Shown here piece after piece: positions 50,715 to 59,660 of a stretch of 64,000 nt of DNA (position 1 is the first letter of the stretch; each line of letters starts with the position of its first letter). The position numbers were made by a program, and so were the translations under genes. The stretch spans positions 62,001 through 126,000 of the forward strand of contig CAXBIS010000010.1 in NCBI GenBank assembly GCA_963975885.1, given 5' to 3'. This DNA comes from Pseudazoarcus sp963975885 (GTDB lineage Bacteria; Pseudomonadota; Gammaproteobacteria; Burkholderiales; Rhodocyclaceae). Under the pieces are notes generated by a model. That model saw nothing but the letters and a program-made list of their open reading frames with translations, was not told the origin of the DNA and did not search any database.

Positions 50715-53675
50715 TCACGTCGACGAACCATCCGGTCTTTCGAGGCTTATCAGGATACTGCGACACAATTCCTTGTCACGCGGCAGGAACCCTTCCAGCG
50801 GATACCGCGGCATCCACTGGTCGGGCGCACGACGATGAAATACACGGTCGAACTCGTACAGCCAGTCACGCGCGCTGGAGCGCGCCGGGCGCAACCACGT
50901 CAGCGGCCTTCCCGCCAGATATTCGCGCGCATCCGGCGTATCGACCGCCAGCATCGGCAACGCCGACATCGCTGCATCCACCAACGGAAACAAGGCCTCG
51001 GAAGGAATGCTTGCGGGCACCCACGCAACGTGCGGATTAAACCCGCACACGGCGTCGGAAAGTTCCGACTCGTCACCCACCTCGATCTGCTCGATCCACT
51101 TCCCGAAACGCTTGGGAACCGACGCCCGAAGCGTGCCGAACACCGTAAACACATACGGCAGGCGATAGGCTTTTACCAGATCCAGCATCCGCACGAGTTG
51201 CTGGTGGAGTTCCTTGCCTTCGAGATTTCCGAACACCGCGACGCGACAGCATTCACCCGGATCCGCATACCTCAGCCAGGGCCGGATGCGACCGAGTCGT
51301 CCGGGGTCGGGCATCGGCACGACGCGCACTTCCCCGCCAACATTTCGGCCCGTCCAACTCGCCGCAACATCCGACGAAAACACGTAATGCACTGCAGCCC
51401 GCTGCTTCCAGTCCTCGGACTCGGCGCTCGCGCCTTGAGGGGTTTTGCTCACATCGTGTCCGACGTGGATCATGTCGAGTCCGGTGGCCGCGTCGGCATA
51501 CGCGGCAAGCTCGACGGCGGGCACCGTACCCTCCGCGCATACCGCCACCACATGACGAAAGACGGACGTACCGAAGTGCCCTACCGCGTCGTCCAGCGTG
51601 CCAGCCTGACCCTCGACCGGCGTGCCGCTGCGCTCGTCGAAGCGGCGGCATCCACCTGCGGCATCGACTTCCACCAGGACGGTACGCACCGACCGGCGCA
51701 GTTGCGCCGCAAGCCTCACCGCCACCCGCCGAGTCGCGTGCCCGTCTGCGGGAAACAGCACGAGCACCGCCGCATTCGTGAAAGCCGGCTTTGGACCCGA
51801 CGAGCCGGCCAGCGGGGAACGTCGCACCGCGCGCCCTTCGAAGCGTCCCCGCAGTGCATAGTGGAGCGCGGCATCGCAACCGCTGCGCGCGACATCGGGG
51901 TGGTCAACAAGATAGGCACGGGCATCAAAGCCCGGTGACGGGTCGCGTCCCTCGAAACGTCCGTCGCACAGATAGTGCATCAAAGGGTCCACGCCAGCGG
52001 TAGCGACATCCCGGTAGACGCTCGCGTACCAGACCGGATCAAAATATCCAACAAGCCCATGCATGCGGCCCAGCCGCAGGCGGGCCAGTTCGGCTGACCC
52101 GGAGAGTCCCCAGACCGCGCGGTAAATCAGGCGCATCGCGCTGCGATGCGCGGCCAGCCGCGCGAAGGTCGACTGCAGCCAAGCCGGCTCGGTCAGCAGG
52201 GTTCGATTCGCCTTCAGCAGGCGACGATGACGCATGGCATCGCACATACGCGAGGCCAGATGTGCCAACCGCCGCACCGGGTGCAAACGATAGGCGCACA
52301 GCGCCGTCCATCGATCAACCCTGCTTCCCTTCCGACCCCGCAAGACCGACGCCTGAAACTGCGGCGTAGTGGTTACATCAAACGCGACGTCCGCCCGCCC
52401 GCGCAATCGACGCATCCCGCCGCGACGCATGAGGCTGTGCGACAGGCTCATCCACCCTTCCCGCCCATCCGCATCGCGAAAGGCGGCCACTTCCAGCAGT
52501 GCGCCGCGATACGGCCCGAGGATGGAGTCCGCGTCCCGCCGTGACACGTCGCGCAAGCACGCTGCCGTGCGGGGGTGACGGACGAGGCAAGCCAGCATCG
52601 CTTCCAGCGCCGCCTCCGGCGATTCGATCTCGGTATCCAGCAGCCACACCAGGTCAACATCCAGCCTGCGGCACCGCTCGAAAATACGGTCGTGATCGGG
52701 TTTGACCTGTCCCGCCAGCATGACGACACGATCCGATTTGCACAGACGCGTCACCGTCTCGTCGGAGACGAATTCCCGATCACCAACCGAAAGGATCGCA
52801 ACCGACTGCTTGTGCAGCGCGCGCTTAAGTCGGCAGGCCAGGTCCTGTTGCGGGCCTGGCCTTCGACGCACAAAGCCCGAGTCACTCAATGCGCGATACC
52901 GTGCGGCGAGACCCATGGTGCGGTCAACGATCTCGCCCGCGTCAAGGCGATCGAAGATCATTGATCGGTTCAAATTGGCGTCAAGGTAGTGCCACGGGCT
53001 ATGCGTTTCCTGATCGGGGTGAAAGCGGCTGAGCACGTTCGCGTCTTCCACGTACTCGATGCGCGCGTGACACAGCAGACGCTGCCACATGTCCGAATCC
53101 TGAGTCGTCGGAAGACCGGGATGCAGGAGTCCTGCCAATCTGAAGGCATCGCGCGGAATCAGCAAGCTGCAACCATTGATCGCGCACCGCGTGATCGCCC
53201 CGATGCCCGTGCGCACATCCGGAGTTCTCTTGGCAGGCATGCGCAGCGGTTGCCCTTCACCGTCGATCATCCGCGCATCGGAGAACAGGACCAGCGGCCG
53301 GGCATCGTCACGCGCATGAGAACGCTCCGCATGTTCGCGGACCATCGTTGCAATGCGCTCGGGCACATAGACGTCATCATGGCTGAGCCAACTGAAGAAC
53401 TCGCCATGCATCATCTGGATGCCGTAGTTGACCGCTGTCGCGACCCCGCCATTGACCTTGTGGAAGTAGCGGATCCGGCTCTCATACCTCGCGCAGATGG
53501 CGGCTACTGCTCCGCCGTCGTCCGACCCGTCATCGACAACGATGACCTCGGTATTCGGCCAGGTCTGCGCCAGTGCGCTGTCGATCGCCTCGGCCAGGTA
53601 GTTGGCACCGTTGTAGACGGGAATCACGATCGAGACCAGCGGCCCGGTGTCACGCAGGATCTCATTCATCGGCAC
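50715..53675 (-). CDS. 986-residue GT2 plus GT-B-like glycosyltransferase with NPDV-type repeats
   Basis: GT2 at ~13-250: VSIVIPVYNGANYLAEAIDS, VIVVDDGSDD and SWLSHDDVYVPERIA. A middle region (~290-530) has no clear family. At ~541-613 two repeats FDPVWYASVYRDVATAGVDP and FDARAYLVDHPDVARSGCDA match the repeats in the 1841-residue protein. The C-terminal ~350 residues look like a GT-B domain (VFGNLEGKELHQQLVRML, ALFPLVDAAMSALPMLAVDT) but lack an obvious E-x7-E, so activity is uncertain. ATG 53675 is used; ATG 53669 is possible. Overlaps the upstream GT4 gene by 14 bases. Confidence 0.78.
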   Translation of the reverse strand: MPMNEILRDTGPLVSIVIPVYNGANYLAEAIDSALAQTWPNTEVIVVDDGSDDGGAVAAICARYESRIRYFHKVNGGVATAVNYGIQMMHGEFFSWLSHDDVYVPERIATMVREHAERSHARDDARPLVLFSDARMIDGEGQPLRMPAKRTPDVRTGIGAITRCAINGCSLLIPRDAFRLAGLLHPGLPTTQDSDMWQRLLCHARIEYVEDANVLSRFHPDQETHSPWHYLDANLNRSMIFDRLDAGEIVDRTMGLAARYRALSDSGFVRRRPGPQQDLACRLKRALHKQSVAILSVGDREFVSDETVTRLCKSDRVVMLAGQVKPDHDRIFERCRRLDVDLVWLLDTEIESPEAALEAMLACLVRHPRTAACLRDVSRRDADSILGPYRGALLEVAAFRDADGREGWMSLSHSLMRRGGMRRLRGRADVAFDVTTTPQFQASVLRGRKGSRVDRWTALCAYRLHPVRRLAHLASRMCDAMRHRRLLKANRTLLTEPAWLQSTFARLAAHRSAMRLIYRAVWGLSGSAELARLRLGRMHGLVGYFDPVWYASVYRDVATAGVDPLMHYLCDGRFEGRDPSPGFDARAYLVDHPDVARSGCDAALHYALRGRFEGRAVRRSPLAGSSGPKPAFTNAAVLVLFPADGHATRRVAVRLAAQLRRSVRTVLVEVDAAGGCRRFDERSGTPVEGQAGTLDDAVGHFGTSVFRHVVAVCAEGTVPAVELAAYADAATGLDMIHVGHDVSKTPQGASAESEDWKQRAAVHYVFSSDVAASWTGRNVGGEVRVVPMPDPGRLGRIRPWLRYADPGECCRVAVFGNLEGKELHQQLVRMLDLVKAYRLPYVFTVFGTLRASVPKRFGKWIEQIEVGDESELSDAVCGFNPHVAWVPASIPSEALFPLVDAAMSALPMLAVDTPDAREYLAGRPLTWLRPARSSARDWLYEFDRVFHRRAPDQWMPRYPLEGFLPRDKELCRSILISLERPDGSST

Positions 53676-54906
53676 GCATCCCGAGGAGTTCGCGATACGC
53701 GTTCGCGATCAACGCACCATTGGTCTCCGCGTTCCAGCGCGCCTCGACGGTTGCGCGGTTGATCTCGACCGCATCATCGACGAGCGCATCGTCGGTTGCC
53801 GCCCGCACAATCGCGTTCGCCAGCGCGACCACGTCGTGCGGCGGCACGATGAGTCCCGTACTGCCATTGGAAACCCATTCGTTTCCGCAGCAGGTATTCG
53901 CCTGGATCATGAAGGTCCCCAGGGCCATGGCTTCCAGCAAGGTTGTGCTGATGCCATCCGAAATGCCATAGCCAACCGCCACACGCGCCGATGCCAGTCG
54001 TTCCATGGCCTCCGCATTGGAAGCCAGATACGGGTCGAGCGAAATGTCCAGACCATCCTCACTGGCGAGCCGTTCCACCATCTCCGCCGCGGGTCGTCCG
54101 GAGTGGGTCACGACGATACGAAAACCCTTCAACTGCGGCGCCACGAGATGCAAGGCATACAGGATATGCATGCCGCGGCCCGCCCAACCGTGATACCCCT
54201 TCACGAGGATCATCTTTCGTTCGGATGGCCGCGACAGGCGCGCCGGGTCGGGAAAGATCGAGAAGTCCACGCCGCCGCTCGCAGGCATCTGCGGAAAGCG
54301 GTAAGCGTCATATCCGGCCTTTTCCTCCGCCCACGCCAGATCACGCGCGCAGTCGGAATGAAGCGCATCGACCTCACGCACCAGCTTGGTCAGAATCGGG
54401 CGATGCTCCTTGAGTTTGCGGTACATGAAGATGTCGCTGCCCCAGCACGAGGCCACCCAGGGCGGAAATGAAGCGCCGAATCGCCGCCGCGCCTCCTTGG
54501 CGAGGTAGGAACAATGCTGAAGTTCGAGGCTGTGCACCAGATCGGGACGAATTGCCGCGACGGCCTCGCACAAGGCGTCGGGATCCGGGCGAATCTCGGG
54601 AGGCAGGTCGAATGCCGGCAACGCGAACGGATACACCGCCGGGTCGTCGACGTCCGCCTGGGTCACCCCTCGAACGGCCTCCCGCGGGTAGATGCCAATC
54701 TCTCCAGGCTGCAAGGCGTCCAGGTCCGCACGACATCGAACCTGCCGCGTCGGCTCGAACTCGATACACATGCCTTGCAGCACGCCGGGGAAAAGCACCA
54801 CCCGGAAACCCCGGTTGCGAAAGGTGTTCACCCAGCGTGCAGCGTGAATGCTGATCGGGAAGGCAACGATCAGGATGACGGGCGCGTCTGCAGTATCCCG
54901 GCTCAT
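53662..54906 (-). CDS. glycosyltransferase family 4 (copy 1 of a duplicated pair)
   Basis: 414 residues. ILIVAFPISIHAARWVNTFR at the N-terminus, LVKGYHGWAGRGMHILYALH at the domain junction and STTLLEAMALGTFMIQANTC with the conserved Glu. The motif CCGNEWVSNGSTGLIVPPHD is shared almost word for word with the paralogue at 55739-57118. It overlaps the small upstream gene by ATGA and the downstream GT2 by 14 bases, so the three form one translational unit. Substrate unknown. Confidence 0.82.
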   Translation of the reverse strand: MSRDTADAPVILIVAFPISIHAARWVNTFRNRGFRVVLFPGVLQGMCIEFEPTRQVRCRADLDALQPGEIGIYPREAVRGVTQADVDDPAVYPFALPAFDLPPEIRPDPDALCEAVAAIRPDLVHSLELQHCSYLAKEARRRFGASFPPWVASCWGSDIFMYRKLKEHRPILTKLVREVDALHSDCARDLAWAEEKAGYDAYRFPQMPASGGVDFSIFPDPARLSRPSERKMILVKGYHGWAGRGMHILYALHLVAPQLKGFRIVVTHSGRPAAEMVERLASEDGLDISLDPYLASNAEAMERLASARVAVGYGISDGISTTLLEAMALGTFMIQANTCCGNEWVSNGSTGLIVPPHDVVALANAIVRAATDDALVDDAVEINRATVEARWNAETNGALIANAYRELLGMRADE

Positions 54907-55370
54907 GCGCGACCCTTGTCGCGACGTGCCTCGATACGCAGCACTTCTTCACACAGGCGGTTCGACAGATCGACAGGGTCGAACGCCGCGCGCAGGTTCT
55001 CCAGTACGGACACGTTCAACTGCTTTGCGTCGGGAAACTGGACCGCGACCAGACTGGGCACGTTCCGCGCACGCGCTTCGCGCAACGCAAGCGCACCGAG
55101 CCTGGAAAACATCACCGCGACATACAGCCCGGCCGAGCCGAAAACGTCGTCCGGCGCTTCGTCTGGACGCACTTCGTCCGCCCGCACCTTGAGCCCCGTC
55201 TGGAAGCGCAATATCTCCGCTGCTACCCTGACGCATCTTGATGCTGCGACGAATCGAACACAAACGCCCTTCTCCGCGAGCCAGCGCCCACAATGATGCA
55301 GCGCCGAAACGACCAACAGGGCGCGCCCCTGGCGGTCTTCGGAGCCATAGACAACGATTTCACAATTCAT
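54903..55370 (-). CDS. small Rossmann-like protein paired with a GT4 (copy 1)
   Basis: 155 residues from ATG 55370; the frame is open upstream but only from here does it match its paralogue at 57111. NCEIVVYGSEDRQGRALLVV opens a beta-alpha fold. GLYVAVMFSRLGALALREAR and NVPSLVAVQFPDAKQL resemble the donor-binding half of a GT-B enzyme in spacing, which would make it a split transferase subunit acting with the overlapping GT4; that is inference. No family name can be given. No membrane segment. Confidence 0.65.
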   Translation of the reverse strand: MNCEIVVYGSEDRQGRALLVVSALHHCGRWLAEKGVCVRFVAASRCVRVAAEILRFQTGLKVRADEVRPDEAPDDVFGSAGLYVAVMFSRLGALALREARARNVPSLVAVQFPDAKQLNVSVLENLRAAFDPVDLSNRLCEEVLRIEARRDKGRA

Positions 55371-55620
55371 TGCACTCGAAACACTCGATCTTGAGCGACT
55401 GACAGCACCCGACGACTCGCTCGAACCTAAGGGAATGGCACATCGGCAGCACCGTCTCGGCCGAACCAACCGGTTCCGCCCGAAACGTCATCCCGCTGAA
55501 AAAAATACCGTGGAGTTACTACAGTGCGCGACCTTCACCGTCATCGCGCGGCACAGGACTGCGGATCGAGCGCGCCGCCATCGTATCAAAACCGGCGCTC
55601 GCCTTCGCAGGCTCGTCTCA

Positions 55621-55822
55621 ACATCCAAGTGCGACATCTGGATACCAAACATTGCGCACCGTCGCCAGTCCGCCATTCGCTGTGTAGAAACAACAGATAC
55701 GTTTACCGAACGCCCAACAGATTCATGCCGTCTCGCCGTCATCGACCATGACGATCTCGGCGTTGCGCCAGTTTTCGCGGGAGCACTTTCGATCGCAGCC
55801 GGAACATCCTTGCCAAAAACTG
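55621..55822 (-). pseudogene. frameshifted 5' remnant of a GT2 gene (lost copy 2)
   Basis: In three frames, in order: FGKDVPAAIESAP, then ENWRNAEIVMVDDGETA and stop, then FYTANGGLATVRN, then FGIQMSHLD. These match the start of the GT2 at 50715-53675 (AEAIDSALAQTWPNTEVIVVDDG, YFHKVNGGVATAVNYGIQMM). The first shift is explained by loss of one T in the Trp codon of QTWRN. It overlaps the end of the second GT4 copy, just as the intact GT2 does with the first. Confidence 0.75.
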
Positions 55823-57118
55823 ACGACCAAATGACGCGTTGGGCCGGAGAGTCGAAGACTCTCGGCACTTCCTACGCGAATCGCCTGAACCAGCAATAAT
55901 TTCACGATACCCACGCAGAATCTCGGGGCCGTTGATCTTCGCGTTCCAGCGCGCCTCCACCGTTGCCCGATTCTCCTCCAAGGCGCAATCGACAAGCGAA
56001 TCGGCCGTGGCGGCGATCAGGATTGCCTCCGACAAGGCGACAATGTCATCCGTCGGAACGATCAGGCCGGTCCGGCCATGAGTGATCCACTCATTTCCGC
56101 AGCAACTGTTGGCCTGGACCATGAATGTTCCAACCGCCATTGCCTCCAGCAGGGTCGTGGCGATCCCATCAGCCACCCCGTAGCCGACCGCGAAACGCGC
56201 TGACGCAAGGCGCAAGATCGCATCCTTGTTCGACGGCAGATAAGAGGCGATCTCGATATCCAATCCATCGTCGGCGCGCAACCGCTCGACCATATCAACG
56301 ACAGGTGGGCCAGCGTTCGTCACAACGATCTTGAAGCCACGCAGTCGTGATGCCACCCGGTGTATGGCCAGGAGTGCATGTACCCCCCGCCCCGCCCAAC
56401 CGTGATAACCCTTCACAACGATCAGCTTTCTTCGGGAAGGCGGAGTCAAATCCTCCAGCGCCGGAAATTCCGAAAAATCGGCGCCACCGCTGGCGGGCAT
56501 TGGCGGAAACCGGTATCCGTCAAATCCCTGAGTCAGGGCCCACTCCACATCTCGATTGCAGTCGGCCTGGAACGCGTCGACTGAGCAGAGAATCTCCCTC
56601 AGTATCGGAACATGTCGCTCGAACTGCCTGGCGAAAAACACATCGCCGCCCCAGGACGACGCAAGCCACGGTGGGAACGGCCGCCCCTCAGGCCACGTCC
56701 GCCGCACTTCCAGGACCAGGTATGCGCCGCAGAGGAACTCCATGCTGTGGAGCAGATCTGGTCGAATCTCTGCAATCCAGTCCTGCAGGGCAAGGGCATC
56801 AGGCAGGTTGCGCGACTCGATCCAGGACGGAAACGTGTCGCGCACCCGTTCCTCTCCATCGCGTGAGGCTCCCGCGCAGGCAACGTTTTCCCGTGACACG
56901 ACGCCGATCACGCCGGGAGCGAGTTGCTCGACGTCCTCACGACAGCGAACCCCAACAAACGGCTCCAGATCAGGGCACGGATCGACAAGTACGGACGGGA
57001 ACACGACGATTCGGACACCCAGGTAGCGCACGCAATTGATCCATCTCGCGGTATGCGGGCTGGATTGCATGCCGACAACCAGAACTGTCGGCACCAAATT
57101 TGATTCGCAATCAGACAT
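55739..57118 (-). CDS. glycosyltransferase family 4 (copy 2 of a duplicated pair)
   Basis: 459 residues. TVLVVGMQSSPHTARWINCV, SSWGGDVFFARQFERHVPIL, LIVVKGYHGWAGRGVHALLA and TTLLEAMAVGTFMVQANSCC parallel the copy at 53662-54906 throughout. After YREIIAGSG, where the paralogue stops, about 45 extra Arg/Ser-rich residues follow; they are read out of frame across the GT2 remnant and look like an acquired junk tail. ATG 57118 overlaps the small upstream gene by eight bases. Confidence 0.8.
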   Translation of the reverse strand: MSDCESNLVPTVLVVGMQSSPHTARWINCVRYLGVRIVVFPSVLVDPCPDLEPFVGVRCREDVEQLAPGVIGVVSRENVACAGASRDGEERVRDTFPSWIESRNLPDALALQDWIAEIRPDLLHSMEFLCGAYLVLEVRRTWPEGRPFPPWLASSWGGDVFFARQFERHVPILREILCSVDAFQADCNRDVEWALTQGFDGYRFPPMPASGGADFSEFPALEDLTPPSRRKLIVVKGYHGWAGRGVHALLAIHRVASRLRGFKIVVTNAGPPVVDMVERLRADDGLDIEIASYLPSNKDAILRLASARFAVGYGVADGIATTLLEAMAVGTFMVQANSCCGNEWITHGRTGLIVPTDDIVALSEAILIAATADSLVDCALEENRATVEARWNAKINGPEILRGYREIIAGSGDSRRKCRESSTLRPNASFGRQFLARMFRLRSKVLPRKLAQRRDRHGR

Positions 57119-57581
57119 TCGGGCTCGACTGGGATCGCTCGACGCCCGCGACGTGATGCTGGATACGGCGCGCGAGTTCCTTTTGATCGTGCGCACACCG
57201 CGAATTCGCAAGATGGTCGGTAGTAAGCAAATGACCAGACGGAAACTCGATTGCCGAAATTGTACGAAGGCCTCTCTTGCGAGCTTCCGCGATCCCGAGG
57301 ACGGCCGGCTTCGAAAACACGACCCCAACGTAGATCGCACCGCCTCCGAAAGCTATATCAGGGGCGTCACGCGGCATCACCTCCACCCACTCAAACTTCA
57401 GGCCGGTGCGCCCCCTCAGCGCTTCGGCCGCCATGACCACCGGTCCAGATCTGCGGGCAATCAGACGAACGACAATCCCCTTCTGCGCCAACCATCGCCC
57501 GCAATGCTCCAGCGCCGAAAGCACCGTCAGCGCACGCCCCTGCCGCCCTTCCGCCCCGAAAACAATCAAGTCGCCCTGCAC
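57111..57581 (-). CDS. small Rossmann-like protein paired with a GT4 (copy 2)
   Basis: 156 residues. GDLIVFGAEGRQGRALTVLS, ALEHCGRWLAQKG and AIYVGVVFSKPAVLGIAEAR parallel the protein at 54903-55370 over most of its length. It overlaps the following GT4 by eight bases, like its paralogue. Function unknown; perhaps half of a two-subunit glycosyltransferase. Its start faces the nucleotide-sugar operon across 113 bases. Confidence 0.65.
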   Translation of the reverse strand: MQGDLIVFGAEGRQGRALTVLSALEHCGRWLAQKGIVVRLIARRSGPVVMAAEALRGRTGLKFEWVEVMPRDAPDIAFGGGAIYVGVVFSKPAVLGIAEARKRGLRTISAIEFPSGHLLTTDHLANSRCAHDQKELARRIQHHVAGVERSQSSPNV

Positions 57582-57604
57582 AACGTCATCCCTTCCTATT
57601 CCCG

Positions 57605-57636
57605 TTCCCGACTACCATCGCAGCGACAGCTATAAT
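57605..57636 (+). promoter_or_regulatory. possible promoter of the nucleotide-sugar operon
   Basis: A perfect TATAAT at 57631-57636 precedes the 57695 start by 58 bases. The -35 side is poor: TTCCCG at 57605-57610 is 20 bases away, and the best-spaced hexamers do not match. AGAAGGGG before the ATG is a good ribosome site. Confidence 0.4.
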
Positions 57637-57694
57637 CGTCCATCGGGCGAACGGCAGATTATGTCGCCACTCGAGCTAGTCAAGAAGGGGTTCG

Positions 57695-58753
57695 ATGCAA
57701 ATCAACGGAAAACGCATTCTGGTTACCGGTGGGACGGGCTCACTCGGTCAGGTACTGGTCAGACGATTGTTGAGCGGAGAGTTCGGCGAGCCGGAGAAAA
57801 TCGTGGTCTTTTCGCGCGACGAGGCGCGACAGCATGCGATGCGACTGCGATTCCAGCACCTCGGCGCCGCAACCGACGAGATCATCTTTGCGGGCTGGAC
57901 GAAACGGCTCGCCTTCCGCATCGGCGACATCCGTGACATCGACAGCGTCCGGGCGGCTGTGCGCGACGCGGACATCGTCATCAACGCTGCGGCGATGAAG
58001 CAGGTTCCGACCTGCGAGTACTTCCCCGAGGAAGCACACCAGACCAACGTCGGCGGCGCGCTGAATCTGTTCCGCGCCATCCGCGACCTTGCTCGCCCAC
58101 CCGAAGTGGTCGTCGGCGTGTCCACCGACAAGGCGGCCAAGCCGGTCAATGTCATGGGCATCACCAAGGCGCTGCAGGAGCGCGTGCTCGTCCGCGCCAA
58201 TCTGGATTGTCCTGCCACGCGTTTCGTCGCCGTACGTTACGGCAACGTCATCGCATCTCGCGGCTCGGTCGTACCGCTGTTCCTTGAACAAATCCGGCGC
58301 GGCGGTCCGATCACCATCACCGACCGGCGCATGACCCGCTTTCTGATGTCGCTGGACGACGCCGTCAACATCATCGCCGATGCCGTGGCTCAGGCGCTTG
58401 CCGGCGAAATACTCGTGCCCGTCGCACCATCGGCTCGCATGACCGACCTCGCCCGGGCGCTGTGCGGAACGACGGACATCCCCCTGACCACCACGGGCAT
58501 CCGCCCGGGCGAGAAGCTGCACGAGATCCTCATCTCCGAGGAAGAAGTCCCTCGTACATGCCGTCGCGGCCCTCATTTCGCCATCCGCCCGATGCTGCCG
58601 GAACTCGACCTGGCGGAACATCCGGCGCCGGCGCTCGACCGCGAATACTCCTCGGCCGACAACGTCGTGGACATCGACGCGTTGCGCGCCTTGCTCGCAC
58701 CGGGCGGCCGCCTTCACCACGGCGCGGAGGCGTCGGACGACGCCTTCCTGTGA
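57695..58753 (+). CDS. UDP-GlcNAc 4,6-dehydratase / 5-epimerase (CapE/WbjB/WbvB type)
   Basis: 352 residues, SDR of the short FlaA1/CapE class (CapD has an added membrane part that is absent here). RILVTGGTGSLGQVLVRRLL binds NAD(P). AAAMKQVPTCEYFPEEAHQT and STDKAAKPVNVMGITKALQE carry the active site; Met replaces the classical Tyr of YxxxK, as in this class. MTRFLMSLDDAV and RPGEKLHEILISEEEV complete the family pattern. It converts UDP-GlcNAc to the 4-keto-6-deoxy L-arabino sugar, first step towards UDP-L-FucNAc or UDP-L-QuiNAc. First gene of the plus-strand nucleotide-sugar run. Confidence 0.87.
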   Translation: MQINGKRILVTGGTGSLGQVLVRRLLSGEFGEPEKIVVFSRDEARQHAMRLRFQHLGAATDEIIFAGWTKRLAFRIGDIRDIDSVRAAVRDADIVINAAAMKQVPTCEYFPEEAHQTNVGGALNLFRAIRDLARPPEVVVGVSTDKAAKPVNVMGITKALQERVLVRANLDCPATRFVAVRYGNVIASRGSVVPLFLEQIRRGGPITITDRRMTRFLMSLDDAVNIIADAVAQALAGEILVPVAPSARMTDLARALCGTTDIPLTTTGIRPGEKLHEILISEEEVPRTCRRGPHFAIRPMLPELDLAEHPAPALDREYSSADNVVDIDALRALLAPGGRLHHGAEASDDAFL

Positions 58754-58784
58754 CGCCGAACGACAGGCCCGAAACAGGAAAACC

Positions 58785-59660
58785 ATGTCACGTGTACTGA
58801 TCCTGGGCGGACTTGGCATGCTGGGACACCGGCTTGCGATCGAGCTGCAGCAGCGCCACGCAGTCACCGTCACCATCCGCGGCCGCGCGGATACGCTCCC
58901 CCATGGCTATCCGGCCGTGGGCGTCATCGAGGAAACTGACCTCGGTGCCATGACGTCCCTCCCGGAGCTTCTCGAACGCGCCGACTGCGATGTCGTGGTC
59001 AACGCCGCCGGCATCATCAAGCACCGCATGACGCCCGACACCTTGAGCGAAGCCATTGCCATCAATGCAATGCTGCCGCAGGCGCTTGCGCGGCATTGCA
59101 CGAAGTTCGGGATGCGCCTGATCCACTTCAGCACCGATTGCGTGTTTTCGGGTCTGCGCAACAGCGTCAGGGGCGCGGATGGCTATCGCCTGGAAGACCT
59201 CACCGACGCGCGCGACACGTACGGTCTGTCGAAGCTGCTCGGCGAACCCCGACATGAAGGCGTCCTGTGTCTGCGAACCTCCTTGATCGGCCGCGAGCTG
59301 CGCGGCCATCATGGCCTGGTGGACTGGTACCTGAAGCAGTCGGCGCCGGAAGTCGACGGGTTTCGCCAGGCCCTGTTCAACGGCCTCAGCACCCACGTCG
59401 CGGCCCGCCTCGTCGATCTGCTGATTCGCGAACATGCCGATCTCGACGGGCTGTGGCATGTCGCCTCGGCGCCGATCAGCAAGTTCGACTTCCTCGGTCT
59501 GCTCAAAGCCCGGCTTCCTCACACTGCAAGCATCCGACCGACGGACGAACCGTTCTGCGACCGACGGCTGGACGGACAGGCCTTCGCCCTGCGCACCGGA
59601 TGGTCGGCACCCCCCTGGGATGCCATGATCGATGAACTGCTCGGGCAACAAGGGCAATGA
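58785..59660 (+). CDS. RmlD/WbvR-type dTDP/UDP-4-keto-sugar reductase
   Basis: 291 residues. VLILGGLGMLGHRLAIELQQ and VVNAAGIIKHRM, then STDCVFSG and DTYGLSKLLGE (YxxxK) are as in RmlD-like reductases. The larger CapF/WbjC enzyme with its cupin tail, used for UDP-L-FucNAc, is not what is seen, so the pair with the CapE-like enzyme fits the Vibrio WbvB-WbvR route giving UDP-L-RhaNAc. It overlaps the next gene by ATGA. Confidence 0.82.
   Translation: MSRVLILGGLGMLGHRLAIELQQRHAVTVTIRGRADTLPHGYPAVGVIEETDLGAMTSLPELLERADCDVVVNAAGIIKHRMTPDTLSEAIAINAMLPQALARHCTKFGMRLIHFSTDCVFSGLRNSVRGADGYRLEDLTDARDTYGLSKLLGEPRHEGVLCLRTSLIGRELRGHHGLVDWYLKQSAPEVDGFRQALFNGLSTHVAARLVDLLIREHADLDGLWHVASAPISKFDFLGLLKARLPHTASIRPTDEPFCDRRLDGQAFALRTGWSAPPWDAMIDELLGQQGQ

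Noticed and set aside
58785..59660. Reading this reductase as CapF of the UDP-L-FucNAc pathway
   Set aside because: It is 291 residues and ends without a cupin domain; motifs fit RmlD/WbvR instead.
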